Source of the DNA: Streptomyces hyderabadensis
Lineage (GTDB): Bacteria; Actinomycetota; Actinomycetes; Streptomycetales; Streptomycetaceae
Direction of reading: 5' to 3'
Length of the DNA: 64,000 nt
Assembly: GCF_020404845.1 (NCBI RefSeq)
Contig: NZ_JAIOJZ010000005.1
Location: 146,751-210,750, forward strand
The notes beneath the pieces are model-generated. The model searched no databases, was not told the DNA's origin, and saw only the letters and a program-made list of their open reading frames with translations. The translations under genes were made by a program, and so were the position numbers. This document shows, piece by piece, positions 27,326 to 36,425 of this stretch (position 1 is its first letter; each line of letters begins with the position of its first letter).

Positions 27326-29451
27326 GCACCACCGCAGAGCTGCTGAAGGGTGCGGCCGAGCTGTTCCCCGGCGAGGTCGTCACCAGCGCCCACGTGCGCC
27401 ACTTCGACCTCCCCCTGGGCGCCGGGCGCTTCGCGCTCATCACCCTGGACAACGGCCACGACCACACCAAGCCGACCACGCTCGGCCCGCAGTCGCTGGC
27501 GAACATCGACGCCGCGCTCGACCAGGTCGAGAAGGAGGCCGCGGACGGCGACATCGTCGGCGTCGGCGTCACCGGCAAGCCGTTCATCTTCGCGGTCGGC
27601 GCCGACCTCAAGGGCGTCGAGCTGCTGAAGCGGCACGAGGACGCGCTGGCCATCGGCAAGGGCGGCCACGACGTCCTCAAGCGCCTGGCGAACCTCGCGG
27701 TGCCCTCCTTCGCGTACTACAACGGCGCGGCCATGGGCGGCGGCGTGGAGATCGGCCTGCACTGCACCTACCGCACGGTGTCGGCGGCCCTCCCCGCCTT
27801 CTCCCTCCCCGAGGTCTTCCTCGGCCTGGTCCCCGGCTGGGGCGGCTGCACGCTGCTGCCGAACCTGATCGGCGCCGACAAGGCCGTCTCGGTCATCATC
27901 GAAAACAGCCTCAACCAGAACAAGCAGCTCAAGGGCAAGCAGGTCTTCGAACTCGGCATCGCGGACGCGATCTTCGAGGGCGCGGACTTCCTGGAGCAGT
28001 CGCTGCTGTGGACGGCGTCCGTCCTCAAGGGCGAGATCACCGTCGAGCGTCCGCTGATCGACCGCGGCGAGGCCTGGGACCAGGCCGTCGCCAAGGGCCG
28101 CTTCATCGCCGACGGCAAGGTGCACGGCGCCGCCCCGGCCGCCTACCGCGCCCTGGACATCATCGCCGCCGCCAAGAACGGCGACCTGCAGCAGGGCTAC
28201 GACGCCGAGGACCGGGCCCTCGCCGACCTCATCATGGGCGGCGAACTGCGCTCCGGCATCTACGCCTTCAACCTGGTCCAGAAGCGCGGCAAGCGCCCGG
28301 CGGGCGCGCCCGACAAGTCGCTGGCCCGTCCGGTGACGAAGGTGGGCGTGGTCGGCGCCGGCCTGATGGCCTCCCAGCTCGCGCTGCTCTTCCTGCGCCG
28401 CCTGGAGGTCCCGGTCGTCCTCACGGACATCGACCAGGAGCGCGTCGACAAGGGTGTGGGCTACGTCCACGCCGAGATCGACAAGCTGCTCGGCAAGGGC
28501 CGCATCAACCAGGACAAGGCCAACCGCCTCAAGGCCCTGGTCACCGGCGTCCTGGACAAGGCCGAGGGCTTCGCGGACGCGGACTTCGTCATCGAGGCCG
28601 TGTTCGAGGAGATGGGCGTCAAGCAGAAGGTGTTCGCCGAGGTCGAGGCGGTGGCCCCCGCGCACGCGATCCTCGCCACGAACACCTCCTCCCTCTCCGT
28701 CTCGGAGATGGCGTCGAAGCTCAAGCACCCCGAGCGGGTCGTCGGCTTCCACTTCTTCAACCCGGTCGCGATCCTCCCCCTCCTGGAGATCGTCCGCGGC
28801 GAGCAGACCGACGAGGCCTCGCTGGCCACGGCGTTCGGCGTCGCCAAGAAGCTGAAGAAGACCGCGGTCCTCGTGAAGGACGCCCCGGCGTTCGTCGTGA
28901 ACCGCATCCTGACCCGCTTCATGGGCGAGATCCAGAACGTCATCGACGAGGGCACCCCGGTGCCGGTGGCGGAGAAGGCGGTCGAGCCCCTCGGCCTGCC
29001 GATGTCCCCGCTGGTCCTGCTGGAGCTGGTCGGCCCGGCCATCGGCCTGCACGTCTCGGAGACCCTCAACCGGGCCTTCCCCGAGCGCTTCACGGTCTCC
29101 CCGAACCTGAAGGCGGTCGTCGAGGCGGGCAAGCGCGGCTTCTACGTCTACGACAGCGGCAAGCCGGAGCTGGACCCCGAGGTCGCCGCCCTCCTCAAGC
29201 AGGGCGACACCGTCCTCACCGAGGAGCAGGTGCGGGCGCGGGTGCTCGACGCGGTGGCCCAGGAGATCGGCCTGATGCTCGACGAGGGCGTCGTCGCCGA
29301 GGCCCAGGACATCGACCTCTGCCTGATCACCGGCGCCGGCTGGCCCTTCCACCTGGGCGGCATCACGCCGTACCTGGACCGGGAGGGCGTCTCGGAGCGG
29401 GTGAACGGGAAGCGGTTCCTGGCGGCGGGGGTGGCGTCGGTTCCGGCGTAG
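27322..29451 (+). CDS. fadB: Fatty oxidation complex alpha subunit (enoyl-CoA hydratase / 3-hydroxyacyl-CoA dehydrogenase)
   Basis: 709 residues, GTG at 27322 overlapping fadA by 4 bp and preceded by GAGGGGGA. The crotonase domain (about 1-300) has the oxyanion segments FAVGADLKG and YYNGAAMGGGVEIGLH. A linker leads to the dehydrogenase, whose NAD-binding motif KVGVVGAGLMASQLA starts near residue 339; NTSSLSVSEMA and GFHFFNPVAILPLLEIVRG, with the catalytic His, follow, then the C-terminal domain. The protein hydrates enoyl-CoA and oxidises the 3-hydroxyacyl-CoA, handing the product to FadA. Confidence 0.93.
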   Translation: MSTTAELLKGAAELFPGEVVTSAHVRHFDLPLGAGRFALITLDNGHDHTKPTTLGPQSLANIDAALDQVEKEAADGDIVGVGVTGKPFIFAVGADLKGVELLKRHEDALAIGKGGHDVLKRLANLAVPSFAYYNGAAMGGGVEIGLHCTYRTVSAALPAFSLPEVFLGLVPGWGGCTLLPNLIGADKAVSVIIENSLNQNKQLKGKQVFELGIADAIFEGADFLEQSLLWTASVLKGEITVERPLIDRGEAWDQAVAKGRFIADGKVHGAAPAAYRALDIIAAAKNGDLQQGYDAEDRALADLIMGGELRSGIYAFNLVQKRGKRPAGAPDKSLARPVTKVGVVGAGLMASQLALLFLRRLEVPVVLTDIDQERVDKGVGYVHAEIDKLLGKGRINQDKANRLKALVTGVLDKAEGFADADFVIEAVFEEMGVKQKVFAEVEAVAPAHAILATNTSSLSVSEMASKLKHPERVVGFHFFNPVAILPLLEIVRGEQTDEASLATAFGVAKKLKKTAVLVKDAPAFVVNRILTRFMGEIQNVIDEGTPVPVAEKAVEPLGLPMSPLVLLELVGPAIGLHVSETLNRAFPERFTVSPNLKAVVEAGKRGFYVYDSGKPELDPEVAALLKQGDTVLTEEQVRARVLDAVAQEIGLMLDEGVVAEAQDIDLCLITGAGWPFHLGGITPYLDREGVSERVNGKRFLAAGVASVPA

Positions 29452-29468
29452 CATCGCCCCGCCACGCG

Positions 29469-29507
29469 CGAACGGGCCGTACCGGGAAGTCCGGTGCGGC
29501 CCGTTCG
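29469..29507. terminator. Bidirectional terminator between fadB and the SGNH gene
   Basis: Arms 29469-29485 and 29491-29507 (17 bp, with one G-U pair) enclose a 5-nt loop between two convergent genes. A hairpin of this strength can end transcription from both sides. Confidence 0.8.
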
Positions 29508-29532
29508 GCTTCCGACCGGCTGCCCGGCGTGA

Positions 29533-30927
29533 CTACCAGTCGCCGCTGAAGGGCCGGTGCTCGCAGACGTCGCCGCACGCGTGGCGCGATACGCCGAATG
29601 AGCGGATGGGACTGTTCTCCGGGATACCGACGACCTTGAAGGTGGTGCTGGTCGGCGCCGACTCCGTCGCTCCGAACAAGGCGACGACATCGACCGTGTG
29701 AGTACCGGACCGCCAGGGGTGTGCGTGACTGAACGCCCACTCCCCGTTCTCGTTGACGCCGGTGGCTCCTATGAGGATGCCTCGTTCCATCAGTACGACC
29801 TTGGTGGTGCCGGGTTGGGCCTTCCCCGAGAAACGCGGTCGAGGCCCGGAGAACGCTCCGTCGACGGGAGCGGAAACCGTCGGCGCCGCCACCTCTGTCT
29901 GCACGGTGAAGCGATGTTCCAGCACGGGGGAACAGCCGTCGCCACGCAGTCCGACACAGTGGACGATGTGCTCGCCGGCCTCCCAGTTGACGGAGCGGCG
30001 CCAGGTCCACTGACCGGTGCCGCCCACCTGGGCACCTCCGAGGTACTGCCCCCGCTCGAAGAGGAGGACGTAGTCGGTACCGGGCGAGGCGTTGCCGGAG
30101 AACTTCACCATGGGACCGGCCAGTCCGCCGGCCGCCGGCTTGGAGATGGCGGGCGGCTCGCCCACCGGCTGCGCGTAGTGCAACGCCGACTCGGGGGACT
30201 GGATGGTGAACTCGGTCGAGACCGGCGGCAGGGCCGGTGGTGTCATGAGCGCCGTGACGTCCACGTCCGCCTTGTCGAGGACACCCAGATTGCACAGTCC
30301 CGCGACCACGATACGCGCGACTTCATAGGCGCCGGTGTGGTTCAGGTGGGTCGAGTCGATGACGCCCTCGGGATGCAGCGGGTGTTCCCCCGCGTCGGTC
30401 CAGCAGAAGTAATGACGCAACCGGGTGGGGCCCATCTCGGCCCACAGTTCCATGGTGCGGCTCGTCAGATCGACCACCGGTGCCCCGAACTCCCGTGCGA
30501 CCTCCAGCATCGCCCGCGGGTAGGGCCCCAGCGTGTTGAGCACCTCTCCGGCGCTGGAGAAGGCGTAGCGCGCACACGGGGTGACCAGGACGGGTGTGCC
30601 GCCCTCCGCGTGCACGTACTGAACGAACAGGCGCAGGAACTCCTGGTATTCAGGTACCGGCACATACCGCGTGCCGTTGTGGATCATGTGGTCCACGCAG
30701 CCGAACCCGATGAGTACGACGTCCCCGCGCCGCATGCGGTTCAGCATCGCGGGGAAGCGTTCGGTGAAGTACTTCCGAGTGGTCATCGCGCTGCGGGCGT
30801 AGTTGGCCACGGCGACAGGCCCCACCAGGAGGTCCTCGATCTTCTGCCCCCAGCCCGCCATCGGGGCCTCTTGGTCCGTCCGCGGAGCGGGCACGGAGTC
30901 CCCGAGGACGAAGATGGTTCGGTTCAC
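29533..30927 (-). CDS. SGNH/GDSL hydrolase with two C-terminal Ig-like modules
   Basis: 464 residues, GTG at 30927, 13 bp after the GT4 gene. The SGNH domain (about 1-215) has FVLGDS with the nucleophile Ser near residue 11, GFGCVDHM in the position of block III, and DSTHLNHTG with the catalytic Asp-x-x-His. Two similar modules of about 90 residues follow (FSGNASPGTDYVLLFERG and FSGKAQPGTTKVVLMERG), an internal repeat of bacterial Ig-like type. No signal peptide is seen. Relatives deacetylate polysaccharides, so removal of O-acetyl groups from the glycan made by this locus is likely. It ends the five-gene Stealth operon. Confidence 0.75.
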   Translation of the reverse strand: MNRTIFVLGDSVPAPRTDQEAPMAGWGQKIEDLLVGPVAVANYARSAMTTRKYFTERFPAMLNRMRRGDVVLIGFGCVDHMIHNGTRYVPVPEYQEFLRLFVQYVHAEGGTPVLVTPCARYAFSSAGEVLNTLGPYPRAMLEVAREFGAPVVDLTSRTMELWAEMGPTRLRHYFCWTDAGEHPLHPEGVIDSTHLNHTGAYEVARIVVAGLCNLGVLDKADVDVTALMTPPALPPVSTEFTIQSPESALHYAQPVGEPPAISKPAAGGLAGPMVKFSGNASPGTDYVLLFERGQYLGGAQVGGTGQWTWRRSVNWEAGEHIVHCVGLRGDGCSPVLEHRFTVQTEVAAPTVSAPVDGAFSGPRPRFSGKAQPGTTKVVLMERGILIGATGVNENGEWAFSHAHPWRSGTHTVDVVALFGATESAPTSTTFKVVGIPENSPIRSFGVSRHACGDVCEHRPFSGDW

Positions 30928-30940
30928 TGGATTTCCATTC

Positions 30941-33034
30941 CTAGCGGTCGACCACGTTCATGGCCATGGCTCCTGAGGCGGAGCAGTAGGGCCGCACCCA
31001 CACCGGCCGGGCCGGATGCACCACGGCGAGTTCCGAGACCGCGTCCCCGGCCAGCGGCACGGACGGGTACGCGTAGGCGCCCTTGACGTCCGGGAAGTCC
31101 TCCAGCAGGTGGCACACACGGACCTTGCGCCGGTCGTTCGGGTCCGGTTGCAGCCACCAGTCCCAGTCTTCCCAGCGTTCCAGCCGGTGGTCGACGACGC
31201 GTCGCACCGGCACCTCCGCCCGGAAGGCATGGCGACCGAGGACCTGCACGGGCACGGTGAAGTTCTTACCGTGGGGACCACGGCGGCTCACGACGAACAG
31301 CGCACCCGGCTCGATCCGGCGGCCCCCGCACAGTACGCCGCGCAGCGTGATGGCGCCGTCCCCCAACTCGACGTTCGCGCACTCGGCGTGCTCCTCGCGC
31401 AGCACCGTGCGCAACATGAGCCGGCCGTTGGGCTGGGCGTACGGGAGGTTCCAGGCGACCGGTCCGGTCGGCGGGCGGCCCACCACTTCCGCGCGTGCGT
31501 CGATCAGTGCCCGTGTGTCCCGGATGCCCGCCTTCATGTGCACAGTCCTCGCCTTGACCGAACGCATCGTCACCTGCCAGCGTCCGTCACCGAGTTCGTC
31601 GAGGGCGGACGGGCCGAGCGCAGCCGTGTACCGGGTGCCTCCGTTGTCGAGGTGGGTGCGAGAGGTCCGTACGGGTACGTCGGGCTTCCGATTGCCGTCG
31701 GACGGCTTGTGGCGCAGCACGAACTGCCAGCGGTGACGGCCGTCCCCCGGGCCTTCGGCGGTGAAGCGCAGCCAGCCCGCGCCGTCGGCGACGACGTCCA
31801 CGGTCGCCGCGCCGACGCTCACGGGAGGGACGGTGGCCGGAGCCGCCGTCCGGCGGGCTCCGGTCGGCGCGCGGTACCCGCGGACAGCGGCGGCGCGACG
31901 GCGGGCAGCGTCCTCGAAGAGCCCCACGTAGCGGTCCGCGACGGCCGCCGGGTCGTAGCGGGCGGCGTTGCGCAGAGCCGCCTCCCCCATGTCACGACGA
32001 AGGACCTCGTCGGCCATGAGGCGCCGCAGTCCCCAGGCGATCCCCGCCACTTCGCCGGTGGGCACCAGAAAACCGTCCTCGCCGTCGCGGAGGATCTCCC
32101 GGGGACCGACCGGGCAGTCGGTGGATACCACGGGCAGTCCGCACCGCATCGCCTCCACCAACGTCATACCGAAGGACTCCGCGCTGGAGGTGACCGCGGC
32201 GATGGAACCCTTCGCCCACTCGGAGTCGATGGGCGAGAACCCGCCCATGAGCAGCACCCGGCCGGCCAGCCCCAGTTCGGTGACGAGCGCGCGCAGCTTT
32301 CCGGCCTCGCCACCGTCGCCGTAGATGCGCAGCTGCCAGTCGGGGAATTCCTCGGCAAGACTGCCGAAGGCGCGAATCAGCAGATCGTAGCGTTTGATGT
32401 GGTGCATGCGGCCGGCGCTGACCACGATCTTGCGCGTGCAGTCGGAGGGCTGCACAGACGGTCGGGGCACGCTGTTGGGGATGCCGACCACGGTGATACC
32501 GGGGATCGGCGTGTTCTCCATGAAGGACTTGGCGTCGGCCTCGGTGACCGTCGTGATCGCGTCCAGCCGCGGGTAGACCCGGGCCATCTCGGCACGCACC
32601 GCCGGCGGGATGGCGAGGTGCGTCATGTGCTCCTGGGCGACGCGCAGTGCGCCCTCCCGGGTGTGGGCGGCCACGAAAAGGTTGAGGCTCGGCCGGGTAC
32701 CGACCACCACGTCGGCGTCGGTCTTGCGCAGGTCCCGGATGATGCGCTCGTCGGTGAACCGGTTGTACTGGGCGAAGAACTCCTCCTGCCGCGGTACCAC
32801 TTCGCTCGGTTCGTCGCTGCCGACGGCACCCCGGTCGGACGAACCGGGACGCAGGTCGACGAGGGCCCGGACGCCGATGCGCGGTGAGATCTCGAACTTG
32901 GTGGTGTTCGCCCGCCGGAAGACCGAGACGATTTCCACCTCATGGTGAACGGCGAGCGCCTCGGCGAGGTTGATGACCGTTCTGTTGGTACCGCCGATGC
33001 CGTAGATGTTGTTGATCAGGAAGGAGATCTTCAC
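30941..33034 (-). CDS. GT4 glycosyltransferase with large C-terminal extension
   Basis: 697 residues, GTG at 33034 overlapping the Stealth gene as GTGA. The GT4 part (about 1-375) has the acceptor-side GIGGTNRTVINLAEAL, the donor-domain start KIVVSAGRMHHIKRYDLLIRAF, and the EX7E-type site ESFGMTLVEAMRCGLPVVSTD. Roughly 300 further residues have no catalytic motif and are beta-rich, with two stretches (WLRFTAEGPGDGRHRWQFVL and GRWQVTMRSVKART) that resemble the modules fused to wall teichoic acid glycosyltransferases. It would add a sugar from a nucleotide donor to the polymer built by the flanking Stealth enzymes. Confidence 0.85.
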   Translation of the reverse strand: MKISFLINNIYGIGGTNRTVINLAEALAVHHEVEIVSVFRRANTTKFEISPRIGVRALVDLRPGSSDRGAVGSDEPSEVVPRQEEFFAQYNRFTDERIIRDLRKTDADVVVGTRPSLNLFVAAHTREGALRVAQEHMTHLAIPPAVRAEMARVYPRLDAITTVTEADAKSFMENTPIPGITVVGIPNSVPRPSVQPSDCTRKIVVSAGRMHHIKRYDLLIRAFGSLAEEFPDWQLRIYGDGGEAGKLRALVTELGLAGRVLLMGGFSPIDSEWAKGSIAAVTSSAESFGMTLVEAMRCGLPVVSTDCPVGPREILRDGEDGFLVPTGEVAGIAWGLRRLMADEVLRRDMGEAALRNAARYDPAAVADRYVGLFEDAARRRAAAVRGYRAPTGARRTAAPATVPPVSVGAATVDVVADGAGWLRFTAEGPGDGRHRWQFVLRHKPSDGNRKPDVPVRTSRTHLDNGGTRYTAALGPSALDELGDGRWQVTMRSVKARTVHMKAGIRDTRALIDARAEVVGRPPTGPVAWNLPYAQPNGRLMLRTVLREEHAECANVELGDGAITLRGVLCGGRRIEPGALFVVSRRGPHGKNFTVPVQVLGRHAFRAEVPVRRVVDHRLERWEDWDWWLQPDPNDRRKVRVCHLLEDFPDVKGAYAYPSVPLAGDAVSELAVVHPARPVWVRPYCSASGAMAMNVVDR

Positions 33035-34791
33035 CGGACCTCGCGCTCCTTCCGCTCGAAGGGACTGGGTACCGGGTAATAGGAGCTGAGGAACGTGCCG
33101 AGCATCTCCGTCTGACGGTCGATGTCGTGACCGTCGGACAACGTGTCGTTGATGCAGAACGCCTGCCGGTCGCGGCGGGCCAGCAGAATGCCCAGCCGTC
33201 GTGCCACCTCGGGCCTGGCCAGGTCCAGATAGGCGAACCGGATGTCAGACGGCACCGCGCGGCCCGTGAAGTAGGCGTAATAGTGGTACAGCGACGACGG
33301 GATGGAGATGTCGGTGGGGCTTCGGAACCGGCTGTGCGATGTCTGCCAGTGCGCCTCGCGGTACTCGCGTTCTATCTCCTCCAGCACACTCCGCCGCAGT
33401 GCGTAGGGTGCGTGCCGGAGTTTCTGGACGATCACCGAACCGAAGTTTTCCAAGAGGAGCCGCCGGTTGTTCTTGCCGGCCGCGTCGACCGGACGGTCCA
33501 CCGGGCTCGGGCTCCAACGGGGTACTTGGGACGGCGAGAAGAAGGTCCGGGTCATGCCGTTCGACAGGAAGAAGTCCTGCGGCGTGACGGGACGGCCCAG
33601 GAACATGTCGTCGTTGAGGTAGAGGAAGTGCTCGGACAGGCCCCGGATGTGGTGGAGCCGACTCTCGATGGCATGCGAGTTGAAGGTGGGCAGCGCTGCC
33701 GGATCGGCGAAGATCTCGGAGTGGTCGACGACGGTCAGGCGCGGATGGCTGTCGTTGAGCCAGGCCGGACGCTGCCCGTCCGTGACCAGGTAGACGTGTC
33801 TGACCCAGGGGGCGTTCTGCTCCAGTGCCCGCAGCGAATAGCGCAGTTCGTCGCGGCTGATGTAGCGGGCCGCGTTCGCCGACTCGGTGTGGTAGCCGCC
33901 GTCGTAGGCACTGCGGCGGCGCTGCCAGGCGGGGTCGTTGCCGTCGACCCACGTGTAGACGACGTCGATCGGGAAGCGCACGTCCTCGGGCAGCGCGTCG
34001 GCGCATGCTTGAACTGTGCGCACCGAACGGGTGCGTCTGGTGTGCAGTGCGGCGAAGCCGGTCAGCCGGCTGACCGGCACGGTGACGCGCGCCTCGCGTA
34101 TCGACACGTCCTCGGTGACGCGGTTGGGGCGCGGCGCCACGAGGCGTCCGGCCTCGGGCTTCCAGAACTCGATGTCGCAGCTGTGCTCGAGTCCGAGTAC
34201 CAGTGAACCGGTGGGGTCGCTCCAGACCATGCCGATCTGGAGGACCGCGGCGTTCCGGGCTTGTTGCCGACCGGGGCGTGAGCCCGCCAGCACCGCCCGG
34301 GCCTGCGGTGTCTCGCCCCGGCACGCACGCACGTAGACGGGGCTGTGCGCGGCACATCGCTCCAGAGCCCGGCCCACCTGCTCGCGATCGGACTCCGCGA
34401 CGGCCAGGGCGGAACGGAAGTCGGAGTTTCCACGGATGGCGAAGTAGTCGACCCCTGCCTCCTCCAACGCGGTCACGACCAGTTCGAGGTTGGCCTCACG
34501 CAGGCCGAGCGGGGAGACGGTGGGCCGGACCAGAGCGATCCGGTCGCCGGGCCCGGCGAGGGCCGCGAGCCGCTCTTCCGCACGGAAGAGATGCGGCCAA
34601 CGGCGGCGGGCCCGGAAGCCACGGAACAGCCGGGACGCGAGGGAGAGAGCGTGCAGTCGTCGAAGCAGGTGCTTGAGTACCGTGCGCAGCCGTATCGGGA
34701 CGCGGCGTGCGATACGGCGTCTGATGCCCGCCGGGACCAGGCTGCGATACGCCCCTACCGCGGCGGAGGCCTCGGGGTTGCCTGTGCTCAC
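33031..34791 (-). CDS. Stealth-family glycosyl-phosphate transferase (intact copy A)
   Basis: 586 residues, GTG at 34791 overlapping the previous gene as GTGA. All four Stealth regions are present: CR1 IDVVYTWVDGNDPAW (about residue 275), CR2 with RDELRYSLRALEQ, PTFNSHAIES and LYLNDDMFLG (about 320-390), CR3 PYALRRSVLEEIEREY and CR4 FCINDT (about 543). The N-terminal 270 residues are a separate region shared with its two paralogues. Stealth enzymes move hexose-1-phosphate from a UDP-sugar to build phosphodiester-linked capsule or wall polymers; the family also contains human GlcNAc-1-phosphotransferase. Confidence 0.88.
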   Translation of the reverse strand: MSTGNPEASAAVGAYRSLVPAGIRRRIARRVPIRLRTVLKHLLRRLHALSLASRLFRGFRARRRWPHLFRAEERLAALAGPGDRIALVRPTVSPLGLREANLELVVTALEEAGVDYFAIRGNSDFRSALAVAESDREQVGRALERCAAHSPVYVRACRGETPQARAVLAGSRPGRQQARNAAVLQIGMVWSDPTGSLVLGLEHSCDIEFWKPEAGRLVAPRPNRVTEDVSIREARVTVPVSRLTGFAALHTRRTRSVRTVQACADALPEDVRFPIDVVYTWVDGNDPAWQRRRSAYDGGYHTESANAARYISRDELRYSLRALEQNAPWVRHVYLVTDGQRPAWLNDSHPRLTVVDHSEIFADPAALPTFNSHAIESRLHHIRGLSEHFLYLNDDMFLGRPVTPQDFFLSNGMTRTFFSPSQVPRWSPSPVDRPVDAAGKNNRRLLLENFGSVIVQKLRHAPYALRRSVLEEIEREYREAHWQTSHSRFRSPTDISIPSSLYHYYAYFTGRAVPSDIRFAYLDLARPEVARRLGILLARRDRQAFCINDTLSDGHDIDRQTEMLGTFLSSYYPVPSPFERKEREVR

Positions 34792-36410
34792 GAATGTCTG
34801 TCCGGCTCTGTGTCGGTCTGCGGGCGGTCGTACTCGAAGACGCTGGGGACGGGGTAGTACTGGTGCAGGAAGCTGACGACGGCACCGGTCCCTCCTCGGG
34901 ACCTCGCCTCGTCCGTGCCGAGACCGAAGAACTGGATCTGTTGCGTGTCACGCCGCACGAGCAACCGTTCCAGGTCGGTGCGGATGCCGGGCAGCGCCGC
35001 ATGGAGCGCCACCGATGCCTCCCCCGACGGGTCGGCGAGACCTGCGACGTGTCCGAAGTGGTGGACCATGCCGTCCATGGGGTGGGTTCCGGGCACGCGG
35101 GGCATGGCCTGGTCGTTGGCCAGGGGAAGGGATCGCGCCCCCGCTTCTCCGAGCCGGGTCAAGATGTCGGCCCGGTACGGCTGGGGCCCCGCCGCGTAGC
35201 CGTGACCGGCAGCCCGGCCCGTGACGGAATAGGCGGCGCGGACCCATTCCGCGAACGACTCCGACGCGTTCCAGGGGCCACGCCGCGGACGTGTCCCGCC
35301 GCTGGGGGTGAAGTAGTCGAAGGGGCGCACCGGCCGGCCGAGCAGAGCGCCGGGACGCATGAGCAGGAAGTGTTCGGCGACGTCGGGCAGCTGGTCCAGC
35401 TGCCACTCGGCCCCCGGCCCGGCGCGGACGATGCTGATCCGCTCGTCCGTCTTCAGCCAGGCCGGCGGCTCCGCTTGGGCCACCACGTGGACGACGTCGG
35501 TCCACGGCGCGTACTGGTGCACGGAGCGCAGGGCGGCGCGCAGCAGTTCCTCGCCCCACGGTGTGGGGTGCTGCCACAGCAGGACCGCGTCCACGGGGAA
35601 GGTGATCTCCTCGAGCCGTACGACGTCGAAGTTCTCGAGTGTGATCGTCGGGTCCATGTCACCGTCGATGTCGCAGTAGCCGGACAGCCGGTCGAGGCCG
35701 ATCTCGATGCCGGGTGCCTCGGCGGGTACGGCACGTTGGACCCGGTTGGGGCGGGGACCGATGAGCCGCTCGTAGGGCAGGTCGGTGTTGGCGGTCCAGA
35801 ACTCGATCTCGATGCCTTGGTCCTCACCCACCCACAGGTGCTCCGTGGGATCGGTGCGGAGCCAGGTGAGACGGATCACCTTGGCCTTGCCGTAGTGCTT
35901 CCAGGCCTTCATGTGACTGCCCGGAATCTCACGGGTGTCGGCCGCGGACGGGGACACGGAGACGACGTAGCCGGTGTGTTCCTCCAGCAGGGCGCGCAGC
36001 ACCCGGCGCACGGTGCCCTTGTCGCGCACCTCCACGGCGAGGCACAGACGTCGGTCGTCGAGGGCGGGCACCGCGAACCAGGGCACCTCGGCGGCGTCCA
36101 GCGCTTGGGTGACCAGGTCGTGATCGAGTCGGCGGGCGAGGTCGACGGTGAGCCCGGTGTGCACGTGACCGATCCTGCCGTCGGGGGCCTGCGTGCGACG
36201 CTCGGACTGCCCGAGGCCCGCACGGCGGACGCGACGCAGGGCCCTGCGGTGCAGGCGGGCCTCGCGGCGGCTCAGGGTGCGCGCGAGGCCGCCCTTCACC
36301 TTGCGCCGCACGCCCGCGGGAACGGTGGTCGCGGCCGCGGAGCGCACCGGCTGGGGGACGAACCTTCGGTAGACATGGACCGCGGAACTCATCGACGTCG
36401 GATTGGGCAC
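34788..36410 (-). CDS. Degenerate Stealth-family paralogue, catalytic motifs lost
   Basis: 540 residues, GTG at 36410 with GGAG 8 nt upstream. The N-terminal region and overall layout match the two flanking Stealth proteins (EFWTANTDLPYERLIGPRPNRV, then FPVDAVLLWQHPTP near residue 270, and PYPVP-like end FLHQYYPVPSVFEY). The key residues are gone: YTWVDGND is replaced by LLWQHPTP, FNSH is missing, and NDDMFLGRP has become MRPGALLGRP. The reading frame is intact and codon use normal, so it is not a simple pseudogene. It may be a non-catalytic partner or scaffold of its active paralogues. Confidence 0.75.
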   Translation of the reverse strand: MPNPTSMSSAVHVYRRFVPQPVRSAAATTVPAGVRRKVKGGLARTLSRREARLHRRALRRVRRAGLGQSERRTQAPDGRIGHVHTGLTVDLARRLDHDLVTQALDAAEVPWFAVPALDDRRLCLAVEVRDKGTVRRVLRALLEEHTGYVVSVSPSAADTREIPGSHMKAWKHYGKAKVIRLTWLRTDPTEHLWVGEDQGIEIEFWTANTDLPYERLIGPRPNRVQRAVPAEAPGIEIGLDRLSGYCDIDGDMDPTITLENFDVVRLEEITFPVDAVLLWQHPTPWGEELLRAALRSVHQYAPWTDVVHVVAQAEPPAWLKTDERISIVRAGPGAEWQLDQLPDVAEHFLLMRPGALLGRPVRPFDYFTPSGGTRPRRGPWNASESFAEWVRAAYSVTGRAAGHGYAAGPQPYRADILTRLGEAGARSLPLANDQAMPRVPGTHPMDGMVHHFGHVAGLADPSGEASVALHAALPGIRTDLERLLVRRDTQQIQFFGLGTDEARSRGGTGAVVSFLHQYYPVPSVFEYDRPQTDTEPDRHS

Positions 36411-36425
36411 GTCATGAACTCCGTC

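Noticed and set aside
26392..29451. A longer start for fadB inside fadA
   Set aside because: The sequence before 27322 is fadA in a shifted frame; the GTG at 27322 has a good ribosome site and the GTGA overlap.
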